From positions 2,770,001 to 2,834,000 of the forward strand of contig NC_008148.1 of the NCBI RefSeq assembly GCF_000014185.1: a DNA stretch of 64,000 nt, written 5' to 3'. A program made the position numbers and the translations under genes. Within the stretch, counting starts at the first letter, position 1. Every line of letters starts with the position of its first letter. Positions 18,851-27,123 of this stretch are shown here, piece by piece. Below the pieces are notes generated by a model. It was not told the origin of the DNA, did no database searches, and saw only the letters and a list, made by a program, of their open reading frames with translations. The stretch comes from Rubrobacter xylanophilus DSM 9941 (GTDB taxonomy: Bacteria; Actinomycetota; Rubrobacteria; Rubrobacterales; Rubrobacteraceae).

Positions 18851-19318
18851 CTAGTTCCTGCGGCAGCCGCCGGCGGGCTCCCCCCTCCAGGGCACGCCCA
18901 GCGGCGGCAGCGGCGGGGCGTCGGCCAGCGCCCGGCGGGCCGCCAGGACGAGCCCGGCGAACTCCTCGAACTCCCGCGGCGAGAACCACAGCGTAAGGTC
19001 GCGGTGCGAGAGCGAAACCTGCCCCATCGCGCACCGGGATACCGACCCGCACCCGCAGCGCGCCAGCTCCCCGCACCGCACCTCCCGGCCCGCCGCCACA
19101 GAGAGCATCCCCGCGAGCCCCACGAACTCCGCCTGGCTCATCCCCACCGCAACCGGCCCCCAGAACAGCCGCACCAGCCCGTCGCAGCCGCGCACGACGC
19201 ACGCCCGCGTGTCGCGGCGGGCGAGAACCACCTCCCCGAGCCGCCCGGGCCTCACGCCTCCCGCACCCCCGCCGGATGCCCCTTCTTTCTGGGAACCATT
19301 TGCAACAACAACGGACAT
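18851..19318 (-). CDS. Cys-containing hypothetical protein
   Basis: About 155 residues with no family I can name with certainty. The middle has a cysteine cluster (VRCGELARCGCGSVSRC), followed by VSLSHRDLTLWFSPREFEEF, a strand-strand-helix pattern seen in small proteins of unknown role. ATG 19318 follows GGGAGG with seven bases between, a good SD, which supports the gene. The C-terminal end is Pro/Gly-rich. Metal binding by the cysteines is a guess. Confidence 0.55.
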   Translation of the reverse strand: MSVVVANGSQKEGASGGGAGGVRPGRLGEVVLARRDTRACVVRGCDGLVRLFWGPVAVGMSQAEFVGLAGMLSVAAGREVRCGELARCGCGSVSRCAMGQVSLSHRDLTLWFSPREFEEFAGLVLAARRALADAPPLPPLGVPWRGEPAGGCRRN

Positions 19319-19365
19319 ATCCTAGCCTCCCGGCCCTCCGTTCGCAACCGGGATACGGGCGGGGG

Positions 19366-19872
19366 CTACCTCCGGCCCATCTCGGCGTCGAGCATGAGGA
19401 TGGCGGCGTTGTCCTCGCCGGCCATCCTGAGGCGCTCGACGGCCTCGGAGGTGACCTTCTCCTCCTCCACCTGCTCCTCCACGAACCAGTTCAGGAGCAC
19501 CTGCGCCGGGTAGTCCCCCTCCCGCACGGCGAGGTCGTAGATGGAGTGGATGCTGGCGGTGACCCGCTTCTCGTGCTCGAGGGCCTGCTCGAAGGCGTCC
19601 AGCGGGGAGCGGAAGGCGGCCGGCGGCGAGTCCAGGGCGGGAAGCTGCACCCGCTCGCCCCTGTCCAGCAGGAAGTCGAAGAACTTCATCGCGTGCTCCA
19701 GCTCTTCTTTGCTCTGCTCGCGCATCCAGTGCGCGAACCCCGGGAGGTTGGCGACCTCGAACGAGCCGGCCATGGAGAGGTACAGGTAGGCGGCGTAGAA
19801 CTCTCGCCCCACCTGCTCCTCTATGGCGTCCCGCACCGCGGTCTTCATGGGGGTCTGGGCGCTCTCCGTCAT
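19366..19872 (-). CDS. Ferritin
   Basis: Non-heme bacterial ferritin of about 168 residues that oxidises and stores iron in a 24-mer shell. The ferroxidase ligands are visible in EQVGREFYAAYLYLSMAG, REQSKEELEHAMKFFDFL (E-x2-H) and LNWFVEEQVEEEK. ATG 19872 follows GGAAGGAGCTGGC, an excellent SD. Open codons upstream are rejected. A 24-bp inverted repeat (19907-19930) lies just before the SD and may be the binding site of an iron or oxidative-stress regulator. Confidence 0.95.
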   Translation of the reverse strand: MTESAQTPMKTAVRDAIEEQVGREFYAAYLYLSMAGSFEVANLPGFAHWMREQSKEELEHAMKFFDFLLDRGERVQLPALDSPPAAFRSPLDAFEQALEHEKRVTASIHSIYDLAVREGDYPAQVLLNWFVEEQVEEEKVTSEAVERLRMAGEDNAAILMLDAEMGRR

Positions 19873-19906
19873 GCCAGCTCCTTCCTGCCGAGGGACCGTG
19901 CGCCTG

Positions 19907-19930
19907 CCATACAGCCTACGTGTTGTATGG
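19907..19930. promoter_or_regulatory. Inverted repeat upstream of ferritin
   Basis: CCATACA (19907-19913) and TGTATGG (19924-19930) form perfect 7-bp arms with a 10-base spacer, 35 to 58 bases before the ferritin ATG. On the minus strand TAGGCT, a possible -10, lies inside. It does not match Fur, IdeR or PerR consensus sites that I know. Confidence 0.5.
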
Positions 19931-19933
19931 GTT

Positions 19934-20980
19934 TCATGCAACCCGGGCACGGGTCTTGGGGGCCCGCAGGACGGCCTCGAGGATCGGGTCGGCGGAGGTG
20001 CGGAAGGGGTCCGCCGCGGGGAGGCCGGTCTCCTCGGAGACGGCGGCCACGTACTCTGCCGCCTCGGCGTCGGCGAGGCCGCGGGTGTTGGCGCTTACGG
20101 CGACGACGGGGGCGGGCTTGACGAGGGAGGCCACCTCCTCGTAGAGCCGGGCCGCGCGGGAGGGGGAGGGGCGGGGGACGCCGGCGAAGACCTCGCCCTC
20201 CGGGGCGGTGCAGAGGACCAGGCAGTCGGGGCAGGAGCCGTGCAGCAGGGAGAGGGTCACCCCCGAGTAGGCCGGGTGCCCCAGGGCCCCCTGCCCCTCG
20301 ACCAGGATCAGGTCGGGCGAGGAGCGGGCGGCCTCCAGGACGAGCTGCTCGGCGGCCCCGGCGGCGAAGTCCGCGACCACGGCGTCCACGCAGACCCCCC
20401 AGCCCGCTATCACCACGCCGGTCTGGCCGGTGGCGGCGAACTCGGCCCGCAGGCCCGACGCGCGGGCGGCCCGCTCGAGCTCGAGGGTGGCGGTCATCTT
20501 GCCGATGGCCGAGTCGGTGCCCACCGTGAGGACCACCCTGGGCTCCACCCCGAAGGCCTCGCCGGAGAACAGCGGTATCCCCTCCGGGGGCTCCCGGACG
20601 TCCCAGACGGGGCGTCCGGGAAAGCGCGGGGCCAGGCGCTCGTGCAGCCCGCTGACGATCTCGAGCCCGGCGTCCGAGGCGGCGCGCAGGGAGCGCATCC
20701 AGTCTTCCGGCAGCCGCCCGCCCGCGGGGGCGAGGCCGACCAAGACCGAGGTCGGGCCGAGCTCCAGCGCCTCCCGCACGGAGCCCACGATGGGGGCGTC
20801 CCGCCCCAGCTGGGGCATGACCTCCAGCACCCGGCGGCCGGCGAGCGAGGAGTCTATGACGCAGACGACCTCGTCGCGGCCGTAGCGGAGCAGGCCGTGG
20901 GCGGTCTTGGCGTGTCGGTTGGCGAACCACCCGTCGGCGAGGATGGCGTAGCGCCGGGGCCGGGATGCCTCCCGCCGCAT
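19934..20980 (-). CDS. DUF1611 protein, DgcN-like (D-glutamate N-acetyltransferase candidate)
   Basis: About 348 residues with a Rossmann-like N-terminal half and a P-loop-like C-terminal half. The DUF1611 hallmark VLTVGTDSAIGKMTATLELE is near residue 155, and LVEGQGALGHPAYSGVTLSL follows. In other bacteria DUF1611 proteins called DgcN acetylate D-glutamate and work with DgcA, a dipeptide-epimerase-like enzyme. The gene here starts at ATG 20980, sharing one base with the stop of such an epimerase gene (TGATG), so the pair is coupled. The function is inferred from family and neighbour. Confidence 0.85.
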   Translation of the reverse strand: MRREASRPRRYAILADGWFANRHAKTAHGLLRYGRDEVVCVIDSSLAGRRVLEVMPQLGRDAPIVGSVREALELGPTSVLVGLAPAGGRLPEDWMRSLRAASDAGLEIVSGLHERLAPRFPGRPVWDVREPPEGIPLFSGEAFGVEPRVVLTVGTDSAIGKMTATLELERAARASGLRAEFAATGQTGVVIAGWGVCVDAVVADFAAGAAEQLVLEAARSSPDLILVEGQGALGHPAYSGVTLSLLHGSCPDCLVLCTAPEGEVFAGVPRPSPSRAARLYEEVASLVKPAPVVAVSANTRGLADAEAAEYVAAVSEETGLPAADPFRTSADPILEAVLRAPKTRARVA

Positions 20981-21999
20981 CACCGCCCCTCCACCCCCAG
21001 CCCCGGCCCCTCGGGGAGGCGGATGCGCCCCCGGTCGAAGCGGGGCCCCCGGAAGGGGTCGTCGGCGAGCAGCGCGGCCCCGTCCAGGTCCACCAGGTCG
21101 AAGAGCCCCGAGATGTGCGCCGCCGCGGCGATCCCGAGCGAGGTCTCCACCATGCAACCGAGCATGGCCAGCATCCCGTGCGCCCGCGCCGCGTGGAGCA
21201 TCCGCAGCGCCCGCCGGATGCCGCCGCACTTGGCGAGCTTCACGTTCACCCCGCTCACGCACCCGGCCAGAGGCGGGACGTCCGAGGCGGTGAGCGCGCT
21301 CTCGTCGGCGATCACGGGCACGGGGTCGGCGGCCTCCTTCACCCTGCGCAGCGCCCCGGGCCCGGCGGAGGCCGGGACGGGCTGCTCGATCATGCGCACC
21401 CCCATCGCCCGCAGCTCGGCCGCCGCCTCCGGCGCCTCCTCCGGCGAGAAGGCCTCGTTGGCGTCGACCCACAGGGCCGCCCGGGAGACCCCCGCCACCG
21501 CCCGGACCGTCTCCAGATCCCCCGGTCCGCCCACCTTCACCTTCAGGACGGGGAAACCCCGCAGCCGCTCCGCCTCCGCCACCGTGGTCTCGAGGTCCGC
21601 TATGGGGAGGGTGTAGGCGCTCTCGGGCTCCGGGCGCCCGAGGCCCAGGAGCCGGTAGACGGGCACCCCGAGCCTCCTGGCGGCCAGGTCGTGCAGGGCG
21701 GCGTCGAGCGCCGAGAGGCCCGAGGGGGGCAGCCGCTCGTTCAGGGCCAGCGCCCCCTCTATGTCCCAGGGGTCCGGGACCTCCGCCTCCCGCAGCGCCG
21801 CCGCCACGGAGGGCGCGTCCTGCCCGTAGTAGCGGGTGGGGGCCGCCTCCCCCAAACCTGAGTGGCCGCCCGCGCTCACCTCCAGCACCACCCGCTCGAA
21901 GACGTCGGCCGCGCCGCGGGCGATGGCGAAGGTGCGCCGCGTGCGCACCCTCACCGTCCGCACCGTCATCCTCAGGCCCTTCTCCGCCGCCCCGGACAT
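20980..21999 (-). CDS. Enolase-superfamily epimerase, DgcA/dipeptide-epimerase-like
   Basis: About 339 residues of the muconate-lactonising/enolase superfamily. Catalytic Lys pair in FPVLKVKVGG, metal ligands in ALWVDANEAF, MIEQPVPAS and VIADESAL, second Lys in VNVKLAKCGG. Relatives epimerise L-Ala-D/L-Glu dipeptides or racemise N-acetyl-glutamate (DgcA). Coupling to a DUF1611 gene favours the DgcA reading: D-glutamate to N-acetyl-D-glutamate to the L form. TAAAAT (22012-22007) lies seven bases before ATG 21999, indicating a leaderless start; ATG 21969 is the alternative. Confidence 0.88.
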   Translation of the reverse strand: MSGAAEKGLRMTVRTVRVRTRRTFAIARGAADVFERVVLEVSAGGHSGLGEAAPTRYYGQDAPSVAAALREAEVPDPWDIEGALALNERLPPSGLSALDAALHDLAARRLGVPVYRLLGLGRPEPESAYTLPIADLETTVAEAERLRGFPVLKVKVGGPGDLETVRAVAGVSRAALWVDANEAFSPEEAPEAAAELRAMGVRMIEQPVPASAGPGALRRVKEAADPVPVIADESALTASDVPPLAGCVSGVNVKLAKCGGIRRALRMLHAARAHGMLAMLGCMVETSLGIAAAAHISGLFDLVDLDGAALLADDPFRGPRFDRGRIRLPEGPGLGVEGR

Positions 22000-22048
22000 C
22001 CACCGGATTTTAGCCGAGGGGCGGGAGCCCCTTCCAACGCCGGCGGCG

Positions 22049-22097
22049 GTTAAAAGTACGTTAAATACATGAAGCCTCCATATGCCCGGTTTATACT
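22049..22097 (+). promoter_or_regulatory. Promoter with 11-bp direct repeats before the response regulator
   Basis: GTTAAA occurs at 22049-22054 and again at 22060-22065, exactly 11 bp apart (GTTAAAAGTAC, GTTAAATACAT). This spacing is that of PhoB/PhoP-type operators, and the gene behind it is an OmpR/PhoB-family regulator. TATACT at 22092-22097 is a good -10, with no clear -35, as expected for an activated promoter. Autoregulation is likely. Confidence 0.55.
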
Positions 22098-22135
22098 TGC
22101 GCTCGACCGGGCGAAGCTTCAGGAGGGCAGGACAC

Positions 22136-22861
22136 TTGGCGGCGACCCAGGCGGAGATCCTGATAGTCGAGGACGACGAGGTCATCATGGGCACCCTGGC
22201 CTACAACCTCGCGCGCCAGGGCTTCGAGGTCAGCCGGGCCACCACGGCGGCCGAGGGGTTGCGGATGGCCCGCAAGCTGCGCCCCGACCTCATCCTGCTG
22301 GACATCATGCTGCCCGGCGAGTCCGGCATCCGGGTCTGCCAGCGGATAAGGGAAGAGGACGAGGACGTGGTGATCATCATGATCACCGCCAAGGACGCCG
22401 AGGAGGACAAGGTGCGCGGCTTCGAGGCCGGGGCCGACGACTACGTTACCAAGCCCTTCGGGATGAAGGAGCTGGTGGCCCGGATCCACGCGCACCTCAA
22501 GCGCAGCGACGCCGGCCACCGGGGGAGGGTCCTGGAGGCCGGGGACCTCTCTCTGGACACGAAGAACTTCGTGGCGAAGGTCGGCGGCGAGCCGCTGAGC
22601 CTCCGCCTCAAGGAGTTCGAGCTTCTGGCCGCCCTGGCCTCGGACCCCGGGGAGCTCAAGAGCCGGGAGGAGCTGGCCAAGGAGGTCTGGGGGCACGCCG
22701 GGGTGGGCTCCTCGCGCACCATAGACGTGCACATCCGGCGCATCCGGGCCGCCCTGGAGAAAAAGAGCGCCTACGACTACATCCACACCGCCCGCGGCCT
22801 CGGCTACCGGTTCGAGCCCGTACCGCGCCGGGAGAGGGTGGCAACGCCCCCGCCGGAGTAG
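22136..22861 (+). CDS. OmpR/PhoB-family response regulator
   Basis: About 241 residues. The receiver domain has the acidic pair in ILIVEDDEVIMGTLAYNLAR, phosphoacceptor Asp in LILLDIMLPGESG, Thr in IMITAKDAE and Lys in YVTKPFGMKEL. The C-terminal winged helix is of the PhoB type (RLKEFELLAALASDPGELKS, SRTIDVHIRRIRAALEKK, YIHTARGLGYRF). TTG 22136 follows AGGAGGG by eight bases; an in-frame TTG and ATG further upstream would extend into the promoter. The sensor kinase starts two bases after the stop. Phosphate control is suggested by the operator type and PhoR-like kinase but is not proved. Confidence 0.93.
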   Translation: MAATQAEILIVEDDEVIMGTLAYNLARQGFEVSRATTAAEGLRMARKLRPDLILLDIMLPGESGIRVCQRIREEDEDVVIIMITAKDAEEDKVRGFEAGADDYVTKPFGMKELVARIHAHLKRSDAGHRGRVLEAGDLSLDTKNFVAKVGGEPLSLRLKEFELLAALASDPGELKSREELAKEVWGHAGVGSSRTIDVHIRRIRAALEKKSAYDYIHTARGLGYRFEPVPRRERVATPPPE

Positions 22862-22863
22862 CG

Positions 22864-23637
22864 ATGGCCCTGGAGAGGGGGAGCGCCCGCCGCCAGGGCT
22901 ACGTGGACTCGGGCGAGCTCGAGCGCGTAAACAGGATCCGGCGGGACTTCGTGGCCAACGTCTCCCACGAGCTCAAGACCCCCGCCACCAGCCTCAAGCT
23001 CCTCGCCGAGAGCCTGGAGCAGGCCATAGAGGAGGACCCCGAGCAGGCCCGGCTCTTCGCCGCCCAGCTCAGAAAGGAGACCGAGCGGCTGGCCCGGCTC
23101 ATCACCGACCTCCTGGACCTCGCCCGGCTGGAGAGCGAGGAGCGCAGCGAGTACCCGGAGATTGTGGACCTGCGCGGGGTCGTGATGTCGGTGCTGGCCC
23201 GGATGCGGCGGGTCGCCCGCGAGAAGGGCATAGAGCTGCGCTGGAAGCGGTTCGGGCGCGCCTCGGAGTACACCGTGCGCGGTGATGAGACCCAGCTCGC
23301 CTCCATGCTCACCAACCTCGTGGACAACGCCGTGAAGTACACCCAGCCGGGGGGCAGGGTGGAGGTCACCGGGGGCTGCGCGAACGGGGAGGTCTTTATC
23401 CGGGTCTCGGACACCGGCATCGGCATCCCCCCGGACAAGCTGCCGCGCATCTTCGAGCGCTTCTACCGGGTGGACAAGGCCCGCTCCAAGGCCACCGGGG
23501 GGACGGGGCTCGGGCTCTCCATCGTAAAGCACGTGGCAGAGAACCACGGGGGGAGGGTCACCGTGGAGAGCGTCCCCGGCGAGGGGTCCACCTTCACCGT
23601 CTATCTGCCCCGCGCCTCCGGGCGGCAAGAAGGGTAG
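22864..23637 (+). CDS. Soluble PhoR-like sensor histidine kinase
   Basis: About 257 residues. HisKA has the phospho-His in DFVANVSHELKTPATSLKLL; HATPase_c has the N box TNLVDNAVKYTQPGG, G1 VSDTGIGIPPDKLPRIFERF and G2 GGTGLGLSIVKHVAENHGG. The sequence is closest in style to PhoR. No membrane helix, PAS or HAMP precedes the His domain; only about 30 residues do. It therefore must sense through a partner or a cytosolic signal. It is co-transcribed with the response regulator. The last 44 bases overlap the end of the convergent GGDEF-EAL gene. Confidence 0.92.
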   Translation: MALERGSARRQGYVDSGELERVNRIRRDFVANVSHELKTPATSLKLLAESLEQAIEEDPEQARLFAAQLRKETERLARLITDLLDLARLESEERSEYPEIVDLRGVVMSVLARMRRVAREKGIELRWKRFGRASEYTVRGDETQLASMLTNLVDNAVKYTQPGGRVEVTGGCANGEVFIRVSDTGIGIPPDKLPRIFERFYRVDKARSKATGGTGLGLSIVKHVAENHGGRVTVESVPGEGSTFTVYLPRASGRQEG

Positions 23638-26600
23638 ACCCCGCCCCGAGCCGGGCCCCGCTGCGCACCAGCTCCCCGGCCGCCCCCTCCGGCATCGGGG
23701 AGGCGAAGTAGTAGCCCTGCCCCAGCTCGCAGCCCAGCTCCAGCAGCCGCTCCAGCTGGCCGGGCGTCTCGATCCCCTCGGCCACCGGCTCGAAGCCCAG
23801 CTCGCGGGAGAGCGCGATCACGCCCCCGACGAGCACCCCGCTGCCGGAGTCCCCGCCGAGCCCCTCGACGAACGACCGGTCTATCTTCAGAAAGCAGACC
23901 GGCAGCCGCCTGAGGTAGGAGAGCGAGGAGTAGCCGGTGCCGAAGTCGTCCAGGGCCAGGCGAACCCCCCGCTCCCTGAGCCGCTGCAGCGCCCGCGCCG
24001 CCTCCCCCGGCTCGTCCATCGCCGCGCTCTCCGTCACCTCCAGCACCAGGCCCTCGGGCTCGAGCCCCGTCCGCTGCAGGATGCGCCCCACCTCCTCCAC
24101 GAAGTCCGGGCGCACCAGCTGCCGGGCCGAGATGTTCACGCTCACCGCCAGAGAGGGTTCCTGCCTCCGCCACCCGGCCGCCCGGGAGCACGCCAGCTCC
24201 AGCACCCGGCGCCCGATCCCCACGATCATCCCGGTCTCCTCCGCCAGCGGGACGAAGCGGTCGGGGAGGAGGATCCCCCGCCGGGGGTGCTCCCAGCGCA
24301 GGAGGGCCTCAAAAGCCACCACCCGGCCGTCCCCGAGCCGCACCACCGGCTGGTAGTACAGACGCAGCTCGTCCCTCCCCACGGCCCGCCGCAGGTCGTT
24401 CTCCAGCCGCAGCCGGTCGTGGGCGGTGCGGCTCATCCCGAAGTCGAAGACCCGGTAGCGGTCCTTCCCCTCCCGCTTGGCCTCGTACATCGCCAGGTCC
24501 GCCCCGCGCATCAGCTCCTCCACGCTCCCGGAGCCCGCGGTGCTCACCGAGATCCCCACGCTCGCGCTCACGAACAGCTCCCGGCCCGCCACCCGGAAGG
24601 GCTCGCGCAGCACCTCCGCGACCCGCCCGGCGACGCGGGCGGCCTCGCCGCCGTCCGCTATCCCCTCCAGCAGCACGGTGAACTCGTCGCCCCCGAGACG
24701 GGCCACCGTGTCCCCCGGCCGGGTCGCCCCGCTCAGGCGGCGGGCCACCAGGGCGAGCAGCCGGTCCCCCGCCTCGTGCCCCAGCGAGTCGTTGACGAAC
24801 TTGAAGTTGTCCAGGTCGATGAACAGCACCGCCAGCACGTCCCCGCTGCGGCCCGCGCGCGCCAGGGCGTGCTCCAGCCGGTCCATGAACAGCGCCCGGT
24901 TGGGCAGGCCGGTGAGCGGGTCGTGGAAGGCCAGGTGCACGAGCCGGGCCTCCAGGTTCTTCTGCTCGGTGATGTCCACCATGAGCCCCTGGCGCCACCT
25001 GGGGTTCCCCTCGGCGTCCCTGAGGACGATGGAGCTGTCCCGCACCCACACCACCCGCCCGTCCCTGGCGATGAGCCGGTACTCCAGCTCCAGCGGCTCG
25101 CCGCGCGCGTTGGCCCGGGCGTGGGCGGCCAGGACGCTCTCCCGGTCGGCCGGGTGCAGCACCCTCGGGAACATCTCCGGGTCCGAGGCCCACTCCTGCG
25201 GCGAGTAGCCGAAGATCTTCTCGGTCTGCGGGCTGCTGTAGACGTTGGAGCTGGTTTCGTCCAGCCGGTCTATGTAGACGACGGCGGGCAGCTGCTCCAC
25301 GAGCCGGCGGTACTGCTCCTGGGCCTCCCTGAGCTCCCGCTCCGCCCGCTTGCGCTCGGTGACGTCGCGCATGGCGGTTATCCGCACCCGCCGCCCGCGG
25401 TAGGTGGCCTGCCGACCCCGGATCTCCAGGTGCACCCGCCGGCCGTCCTTCCTCACCGCCTCCACCTCGTAGGGGCGGTCGTAGCCCGCCGCTATCCTGC
25501 GCCGGGCTATCTCCCTGTGCTCGGGGACGACCCTCCCCAGCACGGGGGCGCCGACGACCTCCTCCGGCTCGTAGCCCAGAATCTCGGTGTAGGCCCGGTT
25601 GACCTCCAGGATCCTGCCGCGCTCGCTGATGACGAGCCCCTCCAGCGCGGCGTCCGCGAGCACCCTGAAGCGCTCCTCGCTCTCCCTGAGCCGCCGCTCG
25701 GCCTCCCTTCTCTCGGTTATGTCGCGGGCCACCCACACCACCCGCCCCCCGGGCATCGGGGAGACCCGCGCCGAGAACCACCGGCTCCGGCCCCCGGTGG
25801 GCAGCTCGTACTCCACGCCGATGGTCCGCCCGCCCTCCAGGGCCCGCCGGATCGCGTCCATAAACAGCCGGGCCTGCTCCCTGGGGAGCACCTCGTGCAC
25901 GGTCTTGCCGACGCGGCCCTCGGCCGGCGCGTACAGCAGCGAGGGGTCCGCGGAGGAGACCCTCAGGTAGCGCCCCTCCCGGTCGAGCACCAGCACCGCG
26001 TCGGTCATCGCCGCGAAGACCGCCCGCAGCTCGGACTCGGACTCCCTGAGCCGCCGCTCGGCCGCCACCCGCCCGGTGACGTCGGTGGCCACCCCGATGA
26101 CGCCCTCCACCCGCCCCTCCCGCAGGAGCGGCGAGAGGTGCAGCTCGAGAACGACCTCGCCGAACTCCGCGACCGAGGCGAGGCACTCCCCGGCGAGGGC
26201 CCGCCGCAGGTCCGCCGCGAGCCGCGGGTCGCCCCCGATGACCTCGAAGGCCGAGCGGCCGACCACCTCCTCGGGCAGCAGGCCCATCCTCTCCAGCCCG
26301 CGCCCCTCGGCGAGCGTGAAGACGCCGGAGGGGTCCAGCGCGAACATGGTGACCGGCGAGCCCGCCACCACGGCCCGCAGCCGCGCCTCGCTGCGGCGGA
26401 GCGCCTCCTCCGCCCGGCGGCGCGCCGCGAGCTCCTCGCGGGCCTCGGCGTAGAGCCGGGCGTTCTCGAGCGCCACGGCGGCGAGCTCGGCGCACTCCAC
26501 CAGCACCTGCAGCTCCCGCTCCCCGAAGCCCCCCTCGGGGCGGGCGACCGAGATGACCCCCACGGTCTGGCCGCCGGAACGGAGCGGGGCGCCCATCACG

Positions 26601-26899
26601 GAGCCGAGAAGCCCCGGCTCCACGTCCCTGCGGCGGCCGGCCCAGGCGTCGTAGTCCTCGACGACGAGCGCCCTGCCGGTCTTCCACACCGTCCCCCCCA
26701 CGCCCTCGCCGGGCCGCAGCCGGGTGCCCCGGAACCGGGCGAAGTGCCCGGCGGCCACCCGCATCCGCAGCTCCTCCCCGCCGGGGGAGTCGGCGAGGTG
26801 GATGTAGCCGTGGGAGGCCCCGAGCATCCTGAGCGCGTGCGTGAGGACGCGCTCGAGCACCCGGTCCAGCTCGTCCCCGGTCCTCAGGACCGGGGGCAC
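23594..26899 (-). CDS. GAF-PAS-GGDEF-EAL c-di-GMP turnover protein
   Basis: About 1101 residues, cytosolic, with no membrane helix. Order: GAF (about 5-155), four PAS/PAC units (about 170-650, with linkers such as DITERREAERRLRESEERF), GGDEF (about 655-815) and EAL (about 830-1075). GGDEF is intact (RLGGDEFTVLLEG), with an RPGD inhibitory site five residues before it. EAL is intact (FEALLRWEHP, ALDDFGTGYSSLSYL, FLKIDRSFVEG, AEGIETPGQL). It may both make and break c-di-GMP under sensory control. GTG 26899 follows GGGAGGG. It overlaps the kinase gene tail to tail. Confidence 0.95.
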   Translation of the reverse strand: MPPVLRTGDELDRVLERVLTHALRMLGASHGYIHLADSPGGEELRMRVAAGHFARFRGTRLRPGEGVGGTVWKTGRALVVEDYDAWAGRRRDVEPGLLGSVMGAPLRSGGQTVGVISVARPEGGFGERELQVLVECAELAAVALENARLYAEAREELAARRRAEEALRRSEARLRAVVAGSPVTMFALDPSGVFTLAEGRGLERMGLLPEEVVGRSAFEVIGGDPRLAADLRRALAGECLASVAEFGEVVLELHLSPLLREGRVEGVIGVATDVTGRVAAERRLRESESELRAVFAAMTDAVLVLDREGRYLRVSSADPSLLYAPAEGRVGKTVHEVLPREQARLFMDAIRRALEGGRTIGVEYELPTGGRSRWFSARVSPMPGGRVVWVARDITERREAERRLRESEERFRVLADAALEGLVISERGRILEVNRAYTEILGYEPEEVVGAPVLGRVVPEHREIARRRIAAGYDRPYEVEAVRKDGRRVHLEIRGRQATYRGRRVRITAMRDVTERKRAERELREAQEQYRRLVEQLPAVVYIDRLDETSSNVYSSPQTEKIFGYSPQEWASDPEMFPRVLHPADRESVLAAHARANARGEPLELEYRLIARDGRVVWVRDSSIVLRDAEGNPRWRQGLMVDITEQKNLEARLVHLAFHDPLTGLPNRALFMDRLEHALARAGRSGDVLAVLFIDLDNFKFVNDSLGHEAGDRLLALVARRLSGATRPGDTVARLGGDEFTVLLEGIADGGEAARVAGRVAEVLREPFRVAGRELFVSASVGISVSTAGSGSVEELMRGADLAMYEAKREGKDRYRVFDFGMSRTAHDRLRLENDLRRAVGRDELRLYYQPVVRLGDGRVVAFEALLRWEHPRRGILLPDRFVPLAEETGMIVGIGRRVLELACSRAAGWRRQEPSLAVSVNISARQLVRPDFVEEVGRILQRTGLEPEGLVLEVTESAAMDEPGEAARALQRLRERGVRLALDDFGTGYSSLSYLRRLPVCFLKIDRSFVEGLGGDSGSGVLVGGVIALSRELGFEPVAEGIETPGQLERLLELGCELGQGYYFASPMPEGAAGELVRSGARLGAGSTLLAARRRGADRR

Positions 26900-27054
26900 A
26901 GGAGCCCTCCCCCCCGCCCTCTCCCGCCGGGAACCGCCACCCTCACGCGCCCGGCGGACAGAAAGCCGCAGAAGAACGCCTCACGGCGGGCGCCGTCTGG
27001 CATGCCACGCTCGAACGGCGGCAGAAACGAACCCATTCCTCCCTTGCCACGGTA

Positions 27055-27079
27055 CATGCGTTCCGTAAAATGTTGCATG
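27055..27079. promoter_or_regulatory. Inverted repeat around the -10 box of tenA
   Basis: CATGC (27055-27059) and GCATG (27075-27079) flank TAAAAT (27066-27071), a likely -10 for the gene at 27124. A repressor bound here would block the promoter. The short arms make chance possible. The 224 bases from 26900 to 27123 otherwise hold only the start signals of two divergent genes. Confidence 0.35.
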
Positions 27080-27123
27080 AAGTGTAGCAGAGACGCGGCG
27101 GAAGGGAAGGAGAGGGGGCTTTC

